Shown here in pieces: positions 27,543 through 35,855 of a stretch of DNA of 64,000 nucleotides (position 1 is its first letter; each line of letters starts with the position of its first letter). The stretch covers positions 1,644,315-1,708,314 of the forward strand of contig CP037918.1 in the NCBI GenBank assembly GCA_019356535.1, read 5' to 3'. The translations under genes were made by a program, and so were the position numbers. This DNA is from Chromatiaceae bacterium (lineage in GTDB: Bacteria > Pseudomonadota > Gammaproteobacteria > Chromatiales > Chromatiaceae). The notes under the pieces are model-generated. The model ran no database searches. It was not told where the DNA came from and saw only the letters and a program-made list of their open reading frames with translations.

Positions 27543-28855
27543 CACTTATTCTCCATGTGTTCGTTATGTGGAACCGGATCGCCGAAGCTGTTGTGCTGCA
27601 TCTCCTCCTCTGCCGGCGCCAGCAGGGCCAGCTTGGAGGCGGTCGCCACCAGGACCAGGAAGAGCGGGAAATTGAGGATGCTCTGAACGATGTTCTGAAC
27701 CCCCGATATCACCACGAAGTACACCGTGAGCATCAACATGGAAAACCCCCAGGGCCATAACCTGGAAGGCATGCCAGCGAACAGAAAGGCGACCAGCAGG
27801 CGCCAGAGAAACGCCGCGTAGGCGATCAGACCCAGTGCACCAGTCTCGAGAAAAACCAGCAGATAGTCGTTGTGCGGCTTGTGCTGCTTGCCCAGGCGCT
27901 CCTCGCTGATCAGCGTATTGGTGCCTATGCCATGCCCGATCACAGGGCGCTCGAGAACCACCGGCAGCAGTGCACGCCAATATTCGAGCCGACCCTCCAG
28001 CGTATTGGTGGCAGCATAATGGACCTCCGACGGATGGTTCAGTTCCGCAAAACGTTCCATGATCCGTCCAGAGAAGGCCGCCACGAACACCATGCCTCCC
28101 AGTAACAGCCACTTGAGGTTCAGATGTCGCCGATACCTCAACGAGGCTACGGCCAGGCCCAGTGTCAGCGCGACCCAGGTCCCGCGGTTCAGGGCCAATA
28201 CCTGGGATACCAGAACGGCGACCAGAAGCAGCAGTAACAGCATCCGGTATGCGCGAGAGTTCGTCACCAGCAGCCGTATGGCCAGCGCACCGGTGACCAG
28301 CGAAAGAAAGATGCCGTAGTCGTTGCCGGTGGCGAAAACGCTGCTCACCCGGTCTACCTCGGCGTCGTGGATCATGTCGTAGTTGCCCGTGATCTCCTGG
28401 AAGAACCCGAAAGCGATCGGGATCACCGAGGAAAGGATCACCGCATCGAGAATCCGCCTGGCATCCGTTTCATCCTGCACACTGTTGAAGGCGATGACAT
28501 ACAGGAACCAGACGGTCGCCAGTTTCACCAGTGCAGCGACCGACAGGGTGAAGTCTGCCGAGAGACCGGCAGAAACCATGGCAATGAACAGGAACAGCAA
28601 CAGAAAGCCACCGCGCTCAGGCAACAGGACCCAGTGCGGGCGGACCAGGGGAAGCAACATCCCCGAGGCGATGACGATAGCGCTCAGCGGCAAGGCCACC
28701 GGTAGCCCGAACAGCTTGTACTGGAGCCAGGCGAACGGCTGGATCATGGGGCGAACGACCAGGTAAGCCTGCACCATCAGCAACGGCCTGAACACGCCAA
28801 GTAGCAGGAGCGCCGAGCCGGAGAACACGATGAGCTTGGGCAGCAGCGCTAGCAC
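27542..28855 (-). CDS. O-antigen ligase/polymerase-like protein (Wzy_C)
   Basis: This 437-residue inner-membrane protein has about 10-12 hydrophobic helices and the Wzy_C/ligase motifs LNRGTWVAL, GHGIGTNT and HNDYLLVFLETG in the large periplasmic loop region. In an EPS locus with a Wzx-like flippase it is probably the repeat-unit polymerase or a ligase. The start is GTG at 28855, but the strong AAGGAGG lies only two bases from it, so the true start may be slightly downstream. It follows the tyrosine kinase gene by about 48 bases. Confidence 0.84.
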   Translation of the reverse strand: MLALLPKLIVFSGSALLLLGVFRPLLMVQAYLVVRPMIQPFAWLQYKLFGLPVALPLSAIVIASGMLLPLVRPHWVLLPERGGFLLLFLFIAMVSAGLSADFTLSVAALVKLATVWFLYVIAFNSVQDETDARRILDAVILSSVIPIAFGFFQEITGNYDMIHDAEVDRVSSVFATGNDYGIFLSLVTGALAIRLLVTNSRAYRMLLLLLLVAVLVSQVLALNRGTWVALTLGLAVASLRYRRHLNLKWLLLGGMVFVAAFSGRIMERFAELNHPSEVHYAATNTLEGRLEYWRALLPVVLERPVIGHGIGTNTLISEERLGKQHKPHNDYLLVFLETGALGLIAYAAFLWRLLVAFLFAGMPSRLWPWGFSMLMLTVYFVVISGVQNIVQSILNFPLFLVLVATASKLALLAPAEEEMQHNSFGDPVPHNEHMENK

Positions 28856-28903
28856 GGCCTCCTTCCCTGGCAGGGCCTGCCCACCAGCCTCTCGCGCCCC
28901 CGC

Positions 28904-29719
28904 TCAGTAACTGCGGACACCGTCCGACGCCTTGTTGAACACCACGCCCATGAAGCCCTGCTCCGGCAACAACTGCATGGCCTGGCGTATCTCCTCCTGC
29001 GTGTTGCCATTCTCGGGGACGACCAGGACACAGGCATGGATCTCCGGCGACAGCACCAGGACATCATCCAGGCCCAGCAGCGGTGGCATGTCGAAGATCA
29101 CGATGCGATCGGCATACCGATGGGTAATCTCTTCCATCAATTGCGCCATGCGACGCGTGGAAAGCAGCTCCGAGGACTGGGCGACCGGTCGTCCCGCAGG
29201 CAGGATCACCAGGCGCTCGACACCGGGATTGATGAACAGTTCCTGCAAGGCCGCCCGTCCCTGCAGGAAGTCCGACAGGCCGTTCTCCGGTGACAGGTCG
29301 AAACAGGTATGCACGCTCGGCTGGCGCAAGTCCATGTCCACCAGCAACACGGTGCGCGACTCTTCCGCGGCCAGGGAGATGGCCAGATTGGCCGCCACCA
29401 CCGACTTGCCCGCCCCCGGGGTCGCGCTGGTGATCGCCAGCGAACGCAGACCGTCTATCTCCATCCTGTGCAGCAGCTTGGTACGCAACACCCGGAAGAC
29501 ATCTGCCAGGGGATGATCGGGGATCGCCGCGACCAGGCGATTGCGCTCCAGCACCTCCTTTTCCACCGGCACCACGCGCGTCTGCGTATAGTCGACAGGA
29601 GCGGACGGCGTCTGTGCCAGCCGACGCGCCACCGTCTTCAGAGCGACCGCCTCATTCGGCAGCCGGTCCTGCTCCCGCATCCGCCGGGCCTTCTCCAGTG
29701 CTTGCTTTATTCGTTCCAT
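28904..29719 (-). CDS. EPS tyrosine autokinase (CpsD/CapB/Wzc C-domain type)
   Basis: This 271-residue ATPase is the cytoplasmic kinase half of a split Wzc system and controls polymer length by phosphorylation cycles. It has Walker A (ATPGAGKSVVAANLA), Walker A-prime (LLVDMDLRQPS) and Walker B (IVIFDMPPLL) motifs. The expected C-terminal tyrosine cluster is reduced to a single terminal tyrosine (GVRSY), so autophosphorylation may be limited. It starts 8 bases after the chain-length protein gene. The start MERIKQALEKARRMREQ resembles the PEP-CTERM-locus autokinases. Confidence 0.88.
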   Translation of the reverse strand: MERIKQALEKARRMREQDRLPNEAVALKTVARRLAQTPSAPVDYTQTRVVPVEKEVLERNRLVAAIPDHPLADVFRVLRTKLLHRMEIDGLRSLAITSATPGAGKSVVAANLAISLAAEESRTVLLVDMDLRQPSVHTCFDLSPENGLSDFLQGRAALQELFINPGVERLVILPAGRPVAQSSELLSTRRMAQLMEEITHRYADRIVIFDMPPLLGLDDVLVLSPEIHACVLVVPENGNTQEEIRQAMQLLPEQGFMGVVFNKASDGVRSY

Positions 29720-29727
29720 CGCTCCGC

Positions 29728-31470
29728 CTACCGCCCTAATTCCAGCCGATGTTCGAGCGCATACCAGAATGTGTCGATCGGCATCACGAAATGGTGAAAC
29801 GCGACGACCGCGATCACCCCCAGTAACAACAGCGAGATCGCCAGGCTGCGGCGCAACATCATCTGCCGCTGCAGTTCTCGCGCGGTGACGATGTACGGAA
29901 CCACGACCAGCGGTGGCATGCCGGTCAATGCCACCAGCTCCCGGGCAGAACGGACAGTACGATTGACCCCCTCGGCAATCGCCACGCTGCCCAGCCCGCT
30001 CCCCAGCGACAGCACCACTCCAAGGAACAGCAAGGCCAGCCGATTGGGGCGGACAGGTCGTTCGGGGACCAGCGGTGGCTCGAGCAAGGAGAAACGCTCA
30101 CCCTTGCTCTGTTTCTCCAGCGAGGCGGACAGGTCCGCCTCGAGCTGCTTGGCCTTCACCTCCCGGTATTTCTCCAGGGCATGTGCATAATCGCGATCGA
30201 GTTCGCGATATTCCCGCTCCACCTGAGGCGCACTCGCAAGGCGCCGTTCCAGCTCATCCAGCCGCTGGAGCAGACGCTCGCGTTCCTGCTTGCGCGAGCG
30301 CAGGTCGAGCCCGGCTGCCTGCAACTGCGCCTGCAACTGGACATAGGCCGGGTTATCCAAACCCGGCACAACGGGGAGACTCTCCTTGGCTACTCGCTGC
30401 GCCTGCGCCAACTGTTGACGCGTGGCCTCGAGGGCTCGTCGCTGTTGCTTCACGTCCGGGTGTTCGGCAGCATAACGCTGCTCCAGACGGGCCAGCTCGG
30501 CTGCCGTGTCGTCTACCTGGCGCTGAAGCTGTGCCCAGTCCCCACCCCCTCCAACTTCTTGCCGCAAGGCGGCAATCTCCCGGGACAGGCGTACCACGTC
30601 GGGATGGCTCGCGGAATAGCGGGCCGACAGTTGGCTGTACTCGGCCTCCAGCGCGGTCAGCCTTTCACTGGCGCTACCCGCAGGGTTCCCACTCCCCAGC
30701 AGGTGAATCGGTATGCGTGCCATCTGCGAACGCAGGTAGGCGATACGTTCCTGCAGGGAGCGCATCGCCGCATCGGTCTTTTCAATGTCGCGTTCCACGC
30801 GCTCGATCGATTGGAGGTTGAACTGCTGCATGTCGGGAAGGCTGCCGATGTGTCGCTCCTTGAAGGCCGCAAGACGGCCCTCCAGCCGGGAGACTTCTAC
30901 CTTCAGGCGCTCGGCCTCCTGCTCGAGGAAACGGGAAGCCTCGGTGGCTGAGCGGGTACGCTGCCGGACGTTTTCATCCAGAAACAAAGACACTAGCTCC
31001 GCCGTCACCTGCTGGGCCACGACGGGATCGGGATAGGAAAATCCGAGCTGAAACGCGATGGTCGCCTTGCTGGGACGACCGCTGCGGGGATCAACCACGT
31101 CTGCACTGATCAATTCCAGCGCCGTATTCTCCCGTACACGCTCGATACGGGAGGCCACGCTGGCCTCAGCCGGGTAGAGCCCGTAGCGTTCGATGACACG
31201 CCGCAGGTTGGCAGAACTCATCACCCGCTTGCTGAGTATCTGTATCCGTTCCCCCGCATAAGAGCTGACCGCAGAGCGCACCAGGTCCGCAGGCACCTCC
31301 TGCTGTTCCACGAGAATGGTCGCCCGCGACTCGTAGACCGCCGGGATTCCCAGTGCGACCGCCACGCCGATGACCAGGACCAATAAGGCTGGAATGAGAA
31401 AGACCCTCTTTCTACGATGCAGGATCGTCACATAATCACTGAATTCCAGCATCCGTTTTCGATAAATCAT
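29728..31470 (-). CDS. EPS chain-length determinant (Wzz/GumC family)
   Basis: This inner-membrane copolymerase controls the length and export of the polysaccharide. It has two membrane helices, one near residues 20-40 (FLIPALLVLVIGVAVALGI) and one near the C-terminus (ISLLLLGVIAVVAFHH), with an additional hydrophobic segment (LALLFLGVVLSLGSG) and long periplasmic coiled coils between. The PxxP-like region EPPLVPERPVRPNR precedes the inner segment. The kinase domain is a separate gene. The start is ambiguous: MIYRKRM at 31470, MLEFSDYV at 31452, or an upstream start at 31491; I use 31470 (580 residues). Confidence 0.88.
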   Translation of the reverse strand: MIYRKRMLEFSDYVTILHRRKRVFLIPALLVLVIGVAVALGIPAVYESRATILVEQQEVPADLVRSAVSSYAGERIQILSKRVMSSANLRRVIERYGLYPAEASVASRIERVRENTALELISADVVDPRSGRPSKATIAFQLGFSYPDPVVAQQVTAELVSLFLDENVRQRTRSATEASRFLEQEAERLKVEVSRLEGRLAAFKERHIGSLPDMQQFNLQSIERVERDIEKTDAAMRSLQERIAYLRSQMARIPIHLLGSGNPAGSASERLTALEAEYSQLSARYSASHPDVVRLSREIAALRQEVGGGGDWAQLQRQVDDTAAELARLEQRYAAEHPDVKQQRRALEATRQQLAQAQRVAKESLPVVPGLDNPAYVQLQAQLQAAGLDLRSRKQERERLLQRLDELERRLASAPQVEREYRELDRDYAHALEKYREVKAKQLEADLSASLEKQSKGERFSLLEPPLVPERPVRPNRLALLFLGVVLSLGSGLGSVAIAEGVNRTVRSARELVALTGMPPLVVVPYIVTARELQRQMMLRRSLAISLLLLGVIAVVAFHHFVMPIDTFWYALEHRLELGR

Positions 31471-31967
31471 TCTATTGTCCAATCTGCCCACCCCGACGTG
31501 GGGAATAACTCGACGGGGGTGTGCAAACCCCTGGCCATGATCCCGTGTCGCGCACTCGGGTTATACGAGTCCGGATATTCGGTTTTCCCAGGAGTCTAGC
31601 AGCCGACTGGAGACCAGCCCCTTGCAGCAGGGCTGCTGGCAACGCAAGCACCTCACGCGCCCGAGCCAGTCAACTACTTGCCGCCCCAGACAATAGATCT
31701 GAAAATCGACGTGTCATCCCATCACTTCCCTGGTAACCCAATATAGAGACCCTGTCCCCCACAGTCCATGAAGGCAACACCTACCATTGGGTCTCCTGGA
31801 CTCCAGTGAAACCCCACCTTCCTCCCTGCTGGCCTACCCGAAATGGGGTACCGGACTACCTGTTTTCATGACCCTACTACCCGATACTCCCCCTAACAGA
31901 TCAGACAACGGGAGAGACGACTCAGGATGGATTTCCCCCGCTGACCGAAACGAACCTGACAGGGAAA
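31471..31967. other. Divergent region between chain-length and small secreted protein genes
   Basis: About 500 bases without a supported gene. It must carry the promoter of the minus-strand EPS operon (chain length to sulfotransferases) and of the plus-strand small protein. A near-perfect hairpin TTGCAGCAG-GG-CTGCTGGCAA (31622-31642) is visible. No clean sigma-70 or sigma-54 promoter could be assigned. Confidence 0.45.
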
Positions 31968-32339
31968 ATGATGATGGACAGGAAGAGCTTCAAAACCGGA
32001 TATGCCAGGTACGTGATCGGCGTGCTGCTGCTGTCGGGAACGGCCAGCGCCGGCACAGTATATGCCTCGCTCGACACCGTCCCGGTGACGCTCGACACAT
32101 CGATGAAGACGGCATCGTATAACAGCAGCCTCGGAAACTATGTTTTTGATACAAAACCGACAAACTCCAAGGCCCGCCATCCATCGCTCACGCCCACATC
32201 CGAACCGCAGGTGACAAGCGAAAAAGCCATGGGTCCAGCAGTGAACAACAATTCGCTGTCCCACAGCCTCTGGGTGTTCGCCACCGCGATCCTGGGCTTT
32301 GCCCTGTTCAGCACCGGGCGCCGCGGCGGCATGGCTTGA
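31968..32339 (+). CDS. Small secreted protein with exosortase-target-like C-terminus
   Basis: The 123-residue product has a signal peptide (RYVIGVLLLSGTASA, cleavage near residue 28), a Ser/Thr/Asn-rich polar middle and a C-terminal membrane helix (about 100-115, LWVFATAILGFALFS) followed by a basic turn GRRGG. This tripartite end resembles exosortase sorting signals, although no PEP motif is present. Three in-frame ATGs begin the gene; AGGGA fits best with the second or third. It is the only plus-strand gene between two minus-strand EPS operons and ends 5 bases from the barrel gene. No homologue comes to mind. Confidence 0.68.
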   Translation: MMMDRKSFKTGYARYVIGVLLLSGTASAGTVYASLDTVPVTLDTSMKTASYNSSLGNYVFDTKPTNSKARHPSLTPTSEPQVTSEKAMGPAVNNNSLSHSLWVFATAILGFALFSTGRRGGMA

Positions 32340-32344
32340 GCCGA

Positions 32345-33535
32345 TCAAGGCAGGGGAAGCTCGTCATAAATGACGTTGAAAAACAGCATGCCAGCCCGCG
32401 CACTGTCGGTGGCATCCGCGTAGCGCTGATAGCGGAACCGGTAGCCGCCGACCAACCGCCATTCAGGGGCCAGCTGGTAGCTCAGACGCGGTGTGAGACG
32501 CAGAAAGCGTCGCTCGCGTGCCGTGCCCAGGGCCGATAGCCGCCGATTGCGATAGAGATCGGCATCGGCTTGTAACCGCCAACGCGGCGTCAAACGCCGC
32601 CCCCAGCGCAACGCCAGATGCTCCGTCCCCAGCATCTCACCGGTGCCAGCCGGGCGCGCGTCGCGCTCCAGCACCAGTTCCAGCTTGTCCGTGGGCCCCG
32701 CATGCTCGAGTGTCAGGCCGTAGATCAGGCTGTTACCACTTTTCGACCCGGTTGCCGTCTCGTGTTGGTCCTTTCTCACCCCGACCCGCACGCTGAGATC
32801 CCAATCGCCGTAGGACCTCCGCGTGCCACCGATGAAGATAGCCGGCATACGTGCGCGGTAATCTCGCTGGCTGCCAGCGTAGGTCGAGTATGAAACCCCG
32901 CCGAACAGGCTGCTGCGTTCGTCCACCCCATAGCGAACCTCCGTAGCCAGGCTCCCGTACCGATAATCCGAGAACCCGAACAAGACCGCCTTTTCATAGG
33001 CAGCCGATTCATACCCCGGGGAAAAGGTCAGGGTGAGGCGCTCATCCACCCGATGAACCCAGCTCCCTTCCAGCGAACGCCGCTCCCGACGCACCCGCTG
33101 TTGCACCAGGCCAGAAGTGCCCTCCTCGCTACTGAGCGAGGAATCCCGCCGGTAGGCCGCATCCAGGACAAAATGGCCACGCTCCAGGTCGCGGGTGATC
33201 CCGGCTGCCAGATCGATATTCGTGGTGTCGAGCCCGGGAGCCGCGACATAGTGCCGGCGCTGCGCGCCAACCCCGATTTCCCAGCGACTGAGCTCGTCAC
33301 GCAAGGCCAGCGCGAGACGGCCGCCCAGTCCCACACCGGCGGATCCCTTGCCCCCGTTCGCCTGCAGGCGCACGTTGTCCTCGACGAAGCTGTTCACCTG
33401 AACATGTGCCTGTGAAAACCACTGCGCCGCCGGCAAGCGCGCAGAACAAAGCGCCAGAGCAGCCATAACCCCCTTCAACAGGATAGGACCGGCTCGACCA
33501 CCGGTCGGACTTCCTGCCCCTTGCAACACCCGCAT
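32345..33535 (-). CDS. EPS-locus outer-membrane beta-barrel protein (EpsL/TIGR03016-like)
   Basis: The 396-residue protein has a signal peptide (GVMAALALCSARLPAAQ) and then many alternating amphipathic strands rich in Tyr, Arg and aromatic girdles (SLFGGVSYSTYAGSQRDYRAR, WRLVGGYRFRYQRY), ending in an aromatic C-terminal strand (FFNVIYDEL). Such barrels accompany exosortase-linked EPS loci and probably form the outer-membrane exit. The ATG at 33535 overlaps the export protein stop as TGATG; a TTG one codon earlier is also open. It converges on the small secreted protein gene. Confidence 0.82.
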   Translation of the reverse strand: MRVLQGAGSPTGGRAGPILLKGVMAALALCSARLPAAQWFSQAHVQVNSFVEDNVRLQANGGKGSAGVGLGGRLALALRDELSRWEIGVGAQRRHYVAAPGLDTTNIDLAAGITRDLERGHFVLDAAYRRDSSLSSEEGTSGLVQQRVRRERRSLEGSWVHRVDERLTLTFSPGYESAAYEKAVLFGFSDYRYGSLATEVRYGVDERSSLFGGVSYSTYAGSQRDYRARMPAIFIGGTRRSYGDWDLSVRVGVRKDQHETATGSKSGNSLIYGLTLEHAGPTDKLELVLERDARPAGTGEMLGTEHLALRWGRRLTPRWRLQADADLYRNRRLSALGTARERRFLRLTPRLSYQLAPEWRLVGGYRFRYQRYADATDSARAGMLFFNVIYDELPLP

Positions 33536-34116
33536 CAAGGAACCAGCACCACATCACCAGGCTGCAGCACGATGTTCTGCTCCAGGTTCTGGCCCTGCTC
33601 CACTTCCCTGTAGTTGAAAGGCAGCGACCACTGGTGGGTGCCGGCGCCGCGCAACACCTTTATCGCCTTGGCATCGGCATAGGGCGTCAGCCCACCCGCC
33701 ATCGCCAGCGCCTGCATGACCGACAAGGGACGGTTGGCCATAAATTCCCCCGAGTGATGTACACGGCCGAGCACGTAGATGCGGTTGCCCGTCATCTTGC
33801 GAATGCTCACCGTCACCACCGGGTCGGGGATATATTTCTGCAGTCGTTGCGAGATCATGTCGCTCAACTGCGATACCGTCTTGCTTCCGGCCTGAATATC
33901 ACCGACCAGGGGGAAGGATATGCCGCCGTCTGGACGGACCACCACGTTGTCCTGTTGCAGGTCAGGCTCCTTCCACACCGAGATCGCCAGAACGTCGCCA
34001 GGCTGAATCGTATAGACTGGCTCCTCATCGGCCTGTACCAACGACCCGACACCCAACCACAACGGCAACACGATCCAGAAGACCCCAGACACAAACGACA
34101 CGCCCGCACTTTTCAT
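33535..34116 (-). CDS. Polysaccharide export protein (Wza/GumB/EpsE family)
   Basis: The 193-residue protein has a signal peptide (VFWIVLPLWLGVGSLVQA) without a lipobox cysteine, the poly_export domain (YTIQPGDVLAISVWKEPDL, VRPDGGISFPLVGDI) and one SLBB domain (IYVLGRVHHSGEF onward). It is short compared with E. coli Wza, as in many exosortase-linked loci, and would cooperate with the adjacent barrel protein to pass the polymer through the outer membrane. Two ATGs in a row (34119, 34116) are possible; spacing from GGAG favours 34116. Confidence 0.9.
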   Translation of the reverse strand: MKSAGVSFVSGVFWIVLPLWLGVGSLVQADEEPVYTIQPGDVLAISVWKEPDLQQDNVVVRPDGGISFPLVGDIQAGSKTVSQLSDMISQRLQKYIPDPVVTVSIRKMTGNRIYVLGRVHHSGEFMANRPLSVMQALAMAGGLTPYADAKAIKVLRGAGTHQWSLPFNYREVEQGQNLEQNIVLQPGDVVLVP

Positions 34117-34158
34117 CATCCACTCCGCCGCCTCGACTCTGTCTTATATTCCGCCATT

Positions 34159-34168
34159 GACTATAGTC
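34159..34168. promoter_or_regulatory. Palindrome between divergent EPS genes
   Basis: GACTATAGTC is a perfect 10-bp palindrome in the gap between the export protein gene (minus) and the initiating transferase gene (plus). It is close to AT-rich sequence that could be a minus-strand -10 region (GGAATATAAGAC). It may be an operator, on position only. Confidence 0.3.
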
Positions 34169-34217
34169 CGCATTTCCATCGAGCACGAGGCAACAGACCG
34201 CCGGAGAAACAGCATCA

Positions 34218-34259
34218 ATGAACTACAATGAACCCCACGAAATATTCGACGCACGGTGA
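34218..34259 (+). CDS. Possible 13-residue leader peptide
   Basis: ATG at 34218 follows GGAG by ten bases and opens the short frame MNYNEPHEIFDAR before TGA. It is followed by a GC-rich segment with arms ACCCAGG (34277-34283) and CCTGGGT (34328-34334) and an inner GCCGCC/GGCGGC pairing, then the initiating transferase gene at 34380. The layout is reminiscent of a leader peptide with attenuation, but there is no U-run. Very tentative. Confidence 0.22.
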   Translation: MNYNEPHEIFDAR

Positions 34260-34379
34260 TCTGATGTCATTTGGCACCCAGGGGCCGCCGCGGCGGCAAC
34301 CCGCCCTCCCCCAGGGAACGGGAGTACCTGGGTACGCCTCCCCTGCCAACGGCCATCGCCCCGGCGCCACCGAGCCGCC

Positions 34380-35783
34380 ATGCTGAACATTCCGCAGACT
34401 CACCGGGCATCGAGCAAGCTGAACCACCTGACTCTGGCAATCGCCGATGGCATGGCGGTCACGGCCATCTACTACGTCACCGTCAACTCGATCCACAACG
34501 GCCATTTCCCCGAGCCCTATGTCGTGCTCCTGCTGCTGTTGCTGGGCACCATGGCCTTCTTCTACGACCACTTCGGCGTCTACTATTCCCACACCAGCTT
34601 TACCCGGCACATCTTTTCGCTGAGCAAGGCCTGGTCGTCGAGTTTCCTCTTTCTGCTGCTGCTGGGCTTCCTCACCAGGGAAACAGAGACCTTCTCAAGA
34701 ATCGCTCTGGGCATCATCTTCGTCACCGGGCTGGCCGCCCAGGGACTGATCCACATGATCTTCCATCTTGTGCTCGACTGGTCCAAACGGCCGGAGCGCA
34801 CCACGCGCGCGCTGATCGTGGGCGACGACGAGCTGGCCCGGCAGATCTATCACCGGATCCACGACGACCCCTGGATCCGCCAGTCCATCGTCGGCGCCGT
34901 ATCTCTGGACACCGGGCCACGCGATGTCGTCTCCGACAGTGAACCGCGGGTCCTCGGCAGCATCGAGGACACCGCCGACTTGATCGACCGGCATGGCATC
35001 CGCATCGTCTACATCGCGGTACCATTGAACGCCTCGCCGGCCATCGAACCACTGTACTTCCAGCTGCTCGACCGCAACGTCAGCGTGCACTGGGTGCCCG
35101 ACATCTTTTCCCTGCCGCTGATCAACCACGGAATCGGCGAGCTCAACGGCCTGCCGATCCTCACCCTGTCGGAGACACCGCTGACCGGCCTGAACCGGCT
35201 GCTCAAGGCAGTAGAGGACTACGTGCTGGCCAGCCTGATCCTGGTACTTATCAGCCCGCTCATGCTGCTTACCGCCATCGCCATCAAGATCGACTCTCCC
35301 GGCCCGGTGTTCTATCGCCAGCCACGCACCGGCTGGGACGGCAAGGTGTTCCGCATCTGGAAGTTCCGCAGCATGTACATCCAGCCACCGGAGGTGGATG
35401 CCGAGGTCCAACAGGCCACGCGCGACGACCCGCGAGTGACCCGGGTCGGGCGTTTCATCCGCCGCACCAGCATCGACGAGCTGCCGCAACTGTTCAATGT
35501 GCTGTCCGGCAACATGTCGTTGGTTGGTCCTCGGCCCCACGCGGTACAGCACAACCAGGAATACGCCGGCCGGATCACCGCCTACCTGGCACGCCACCGC
35601 ATCAAGCCCGGCATCACCGGCCTGGCCCAGGTCAAAGGCTTCCGCGGCGAGACCCGGGACCTGGAACTGATGACCAAGCGGGTGGAATACGACATCGAGT
35701 ACATCAACAGCTGGTCGCTCAGCCTGGACCTGGCGATCATCGCCCAGACCGCCTTCACCCTGTTCAGCAAGCACGCCTACTGA
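34380..35783 (+). CDS. Undecaprenyl-phosphate sugar-1-phosphate transferase (WcaJ/EpsB type)
   Basis: This 467-residue enzyme should start repeat-unit synthesis by placing a hexose-1-phosphate on undecaprenyl phosphate. It has four N-terminal membrane helices, a central NAD-like CoA_binding_3 domain (ALIVGDDELARQIYHRI), one more helix (ASLILVLISPLMLLTAIAIKI) and the catalytic C-terminal domain with KFRSMY, RVGRFIRRTSIDELPQLFNVL and LVGPRPHAV. This matches the glucose-specific WcaJ subgroup in length. It is divergent from the export genes and lies 72 bases upstream of suhB. Confidence 0.92.
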   Translation: MLNIPQTHRASSKLNHLTLAIADGMAVTAIYYVTVNSIHNGHFPEPYVVLLLLLLGTMAFFYDHFGVYYSHTSFTRHIFSLSKAWSSSFLFLLLLGFLTRETETFSRIALGIIFVTGLAAQGLIHMIFHLVLDWSKRPERTTRALIVGDDELARQIYHRIHDDPWIRQSIVGAVSLDTGPRDVVSDSEPRVLGSIEDTADLIDRHGIRIVYIAVPLNASPAIEPLYFQLLDRNVSVHWVPDIFSLPLINHGIGELNGLPILTLSETPLTGLNRLLKAVEDYVLASLILVLISPLMLLTAIAIKIDSPGPVFYRQPRTGWDGKVFRIWKFRSMYIQPPEVDAEVQQATRDDPRVTRVGRFIRRTSIDELPQLFNVLSGNMSLVGPRPHAVQHNQEYAGRITAYLARHRIKPGITGLAQVKGFRGETRDLELMTKRVEYDIEYINSWSLSLDLAIIAQTAFTLFSKHAY

Positions 35784-35855
35784 ACCCGGTCCTCAGCCCG
35801 GACTCAGACCAACGATACTGGCCCGACGGCCACTTTTGCCGTATCCTCGCGCGCC

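Noticed and set aside
31600-31660. Possible sigma-54 promoter (TGGCA and TGC-like elements)
   Set aside because: The GG and GC dinucleotides are not at the required spacing on either strand.
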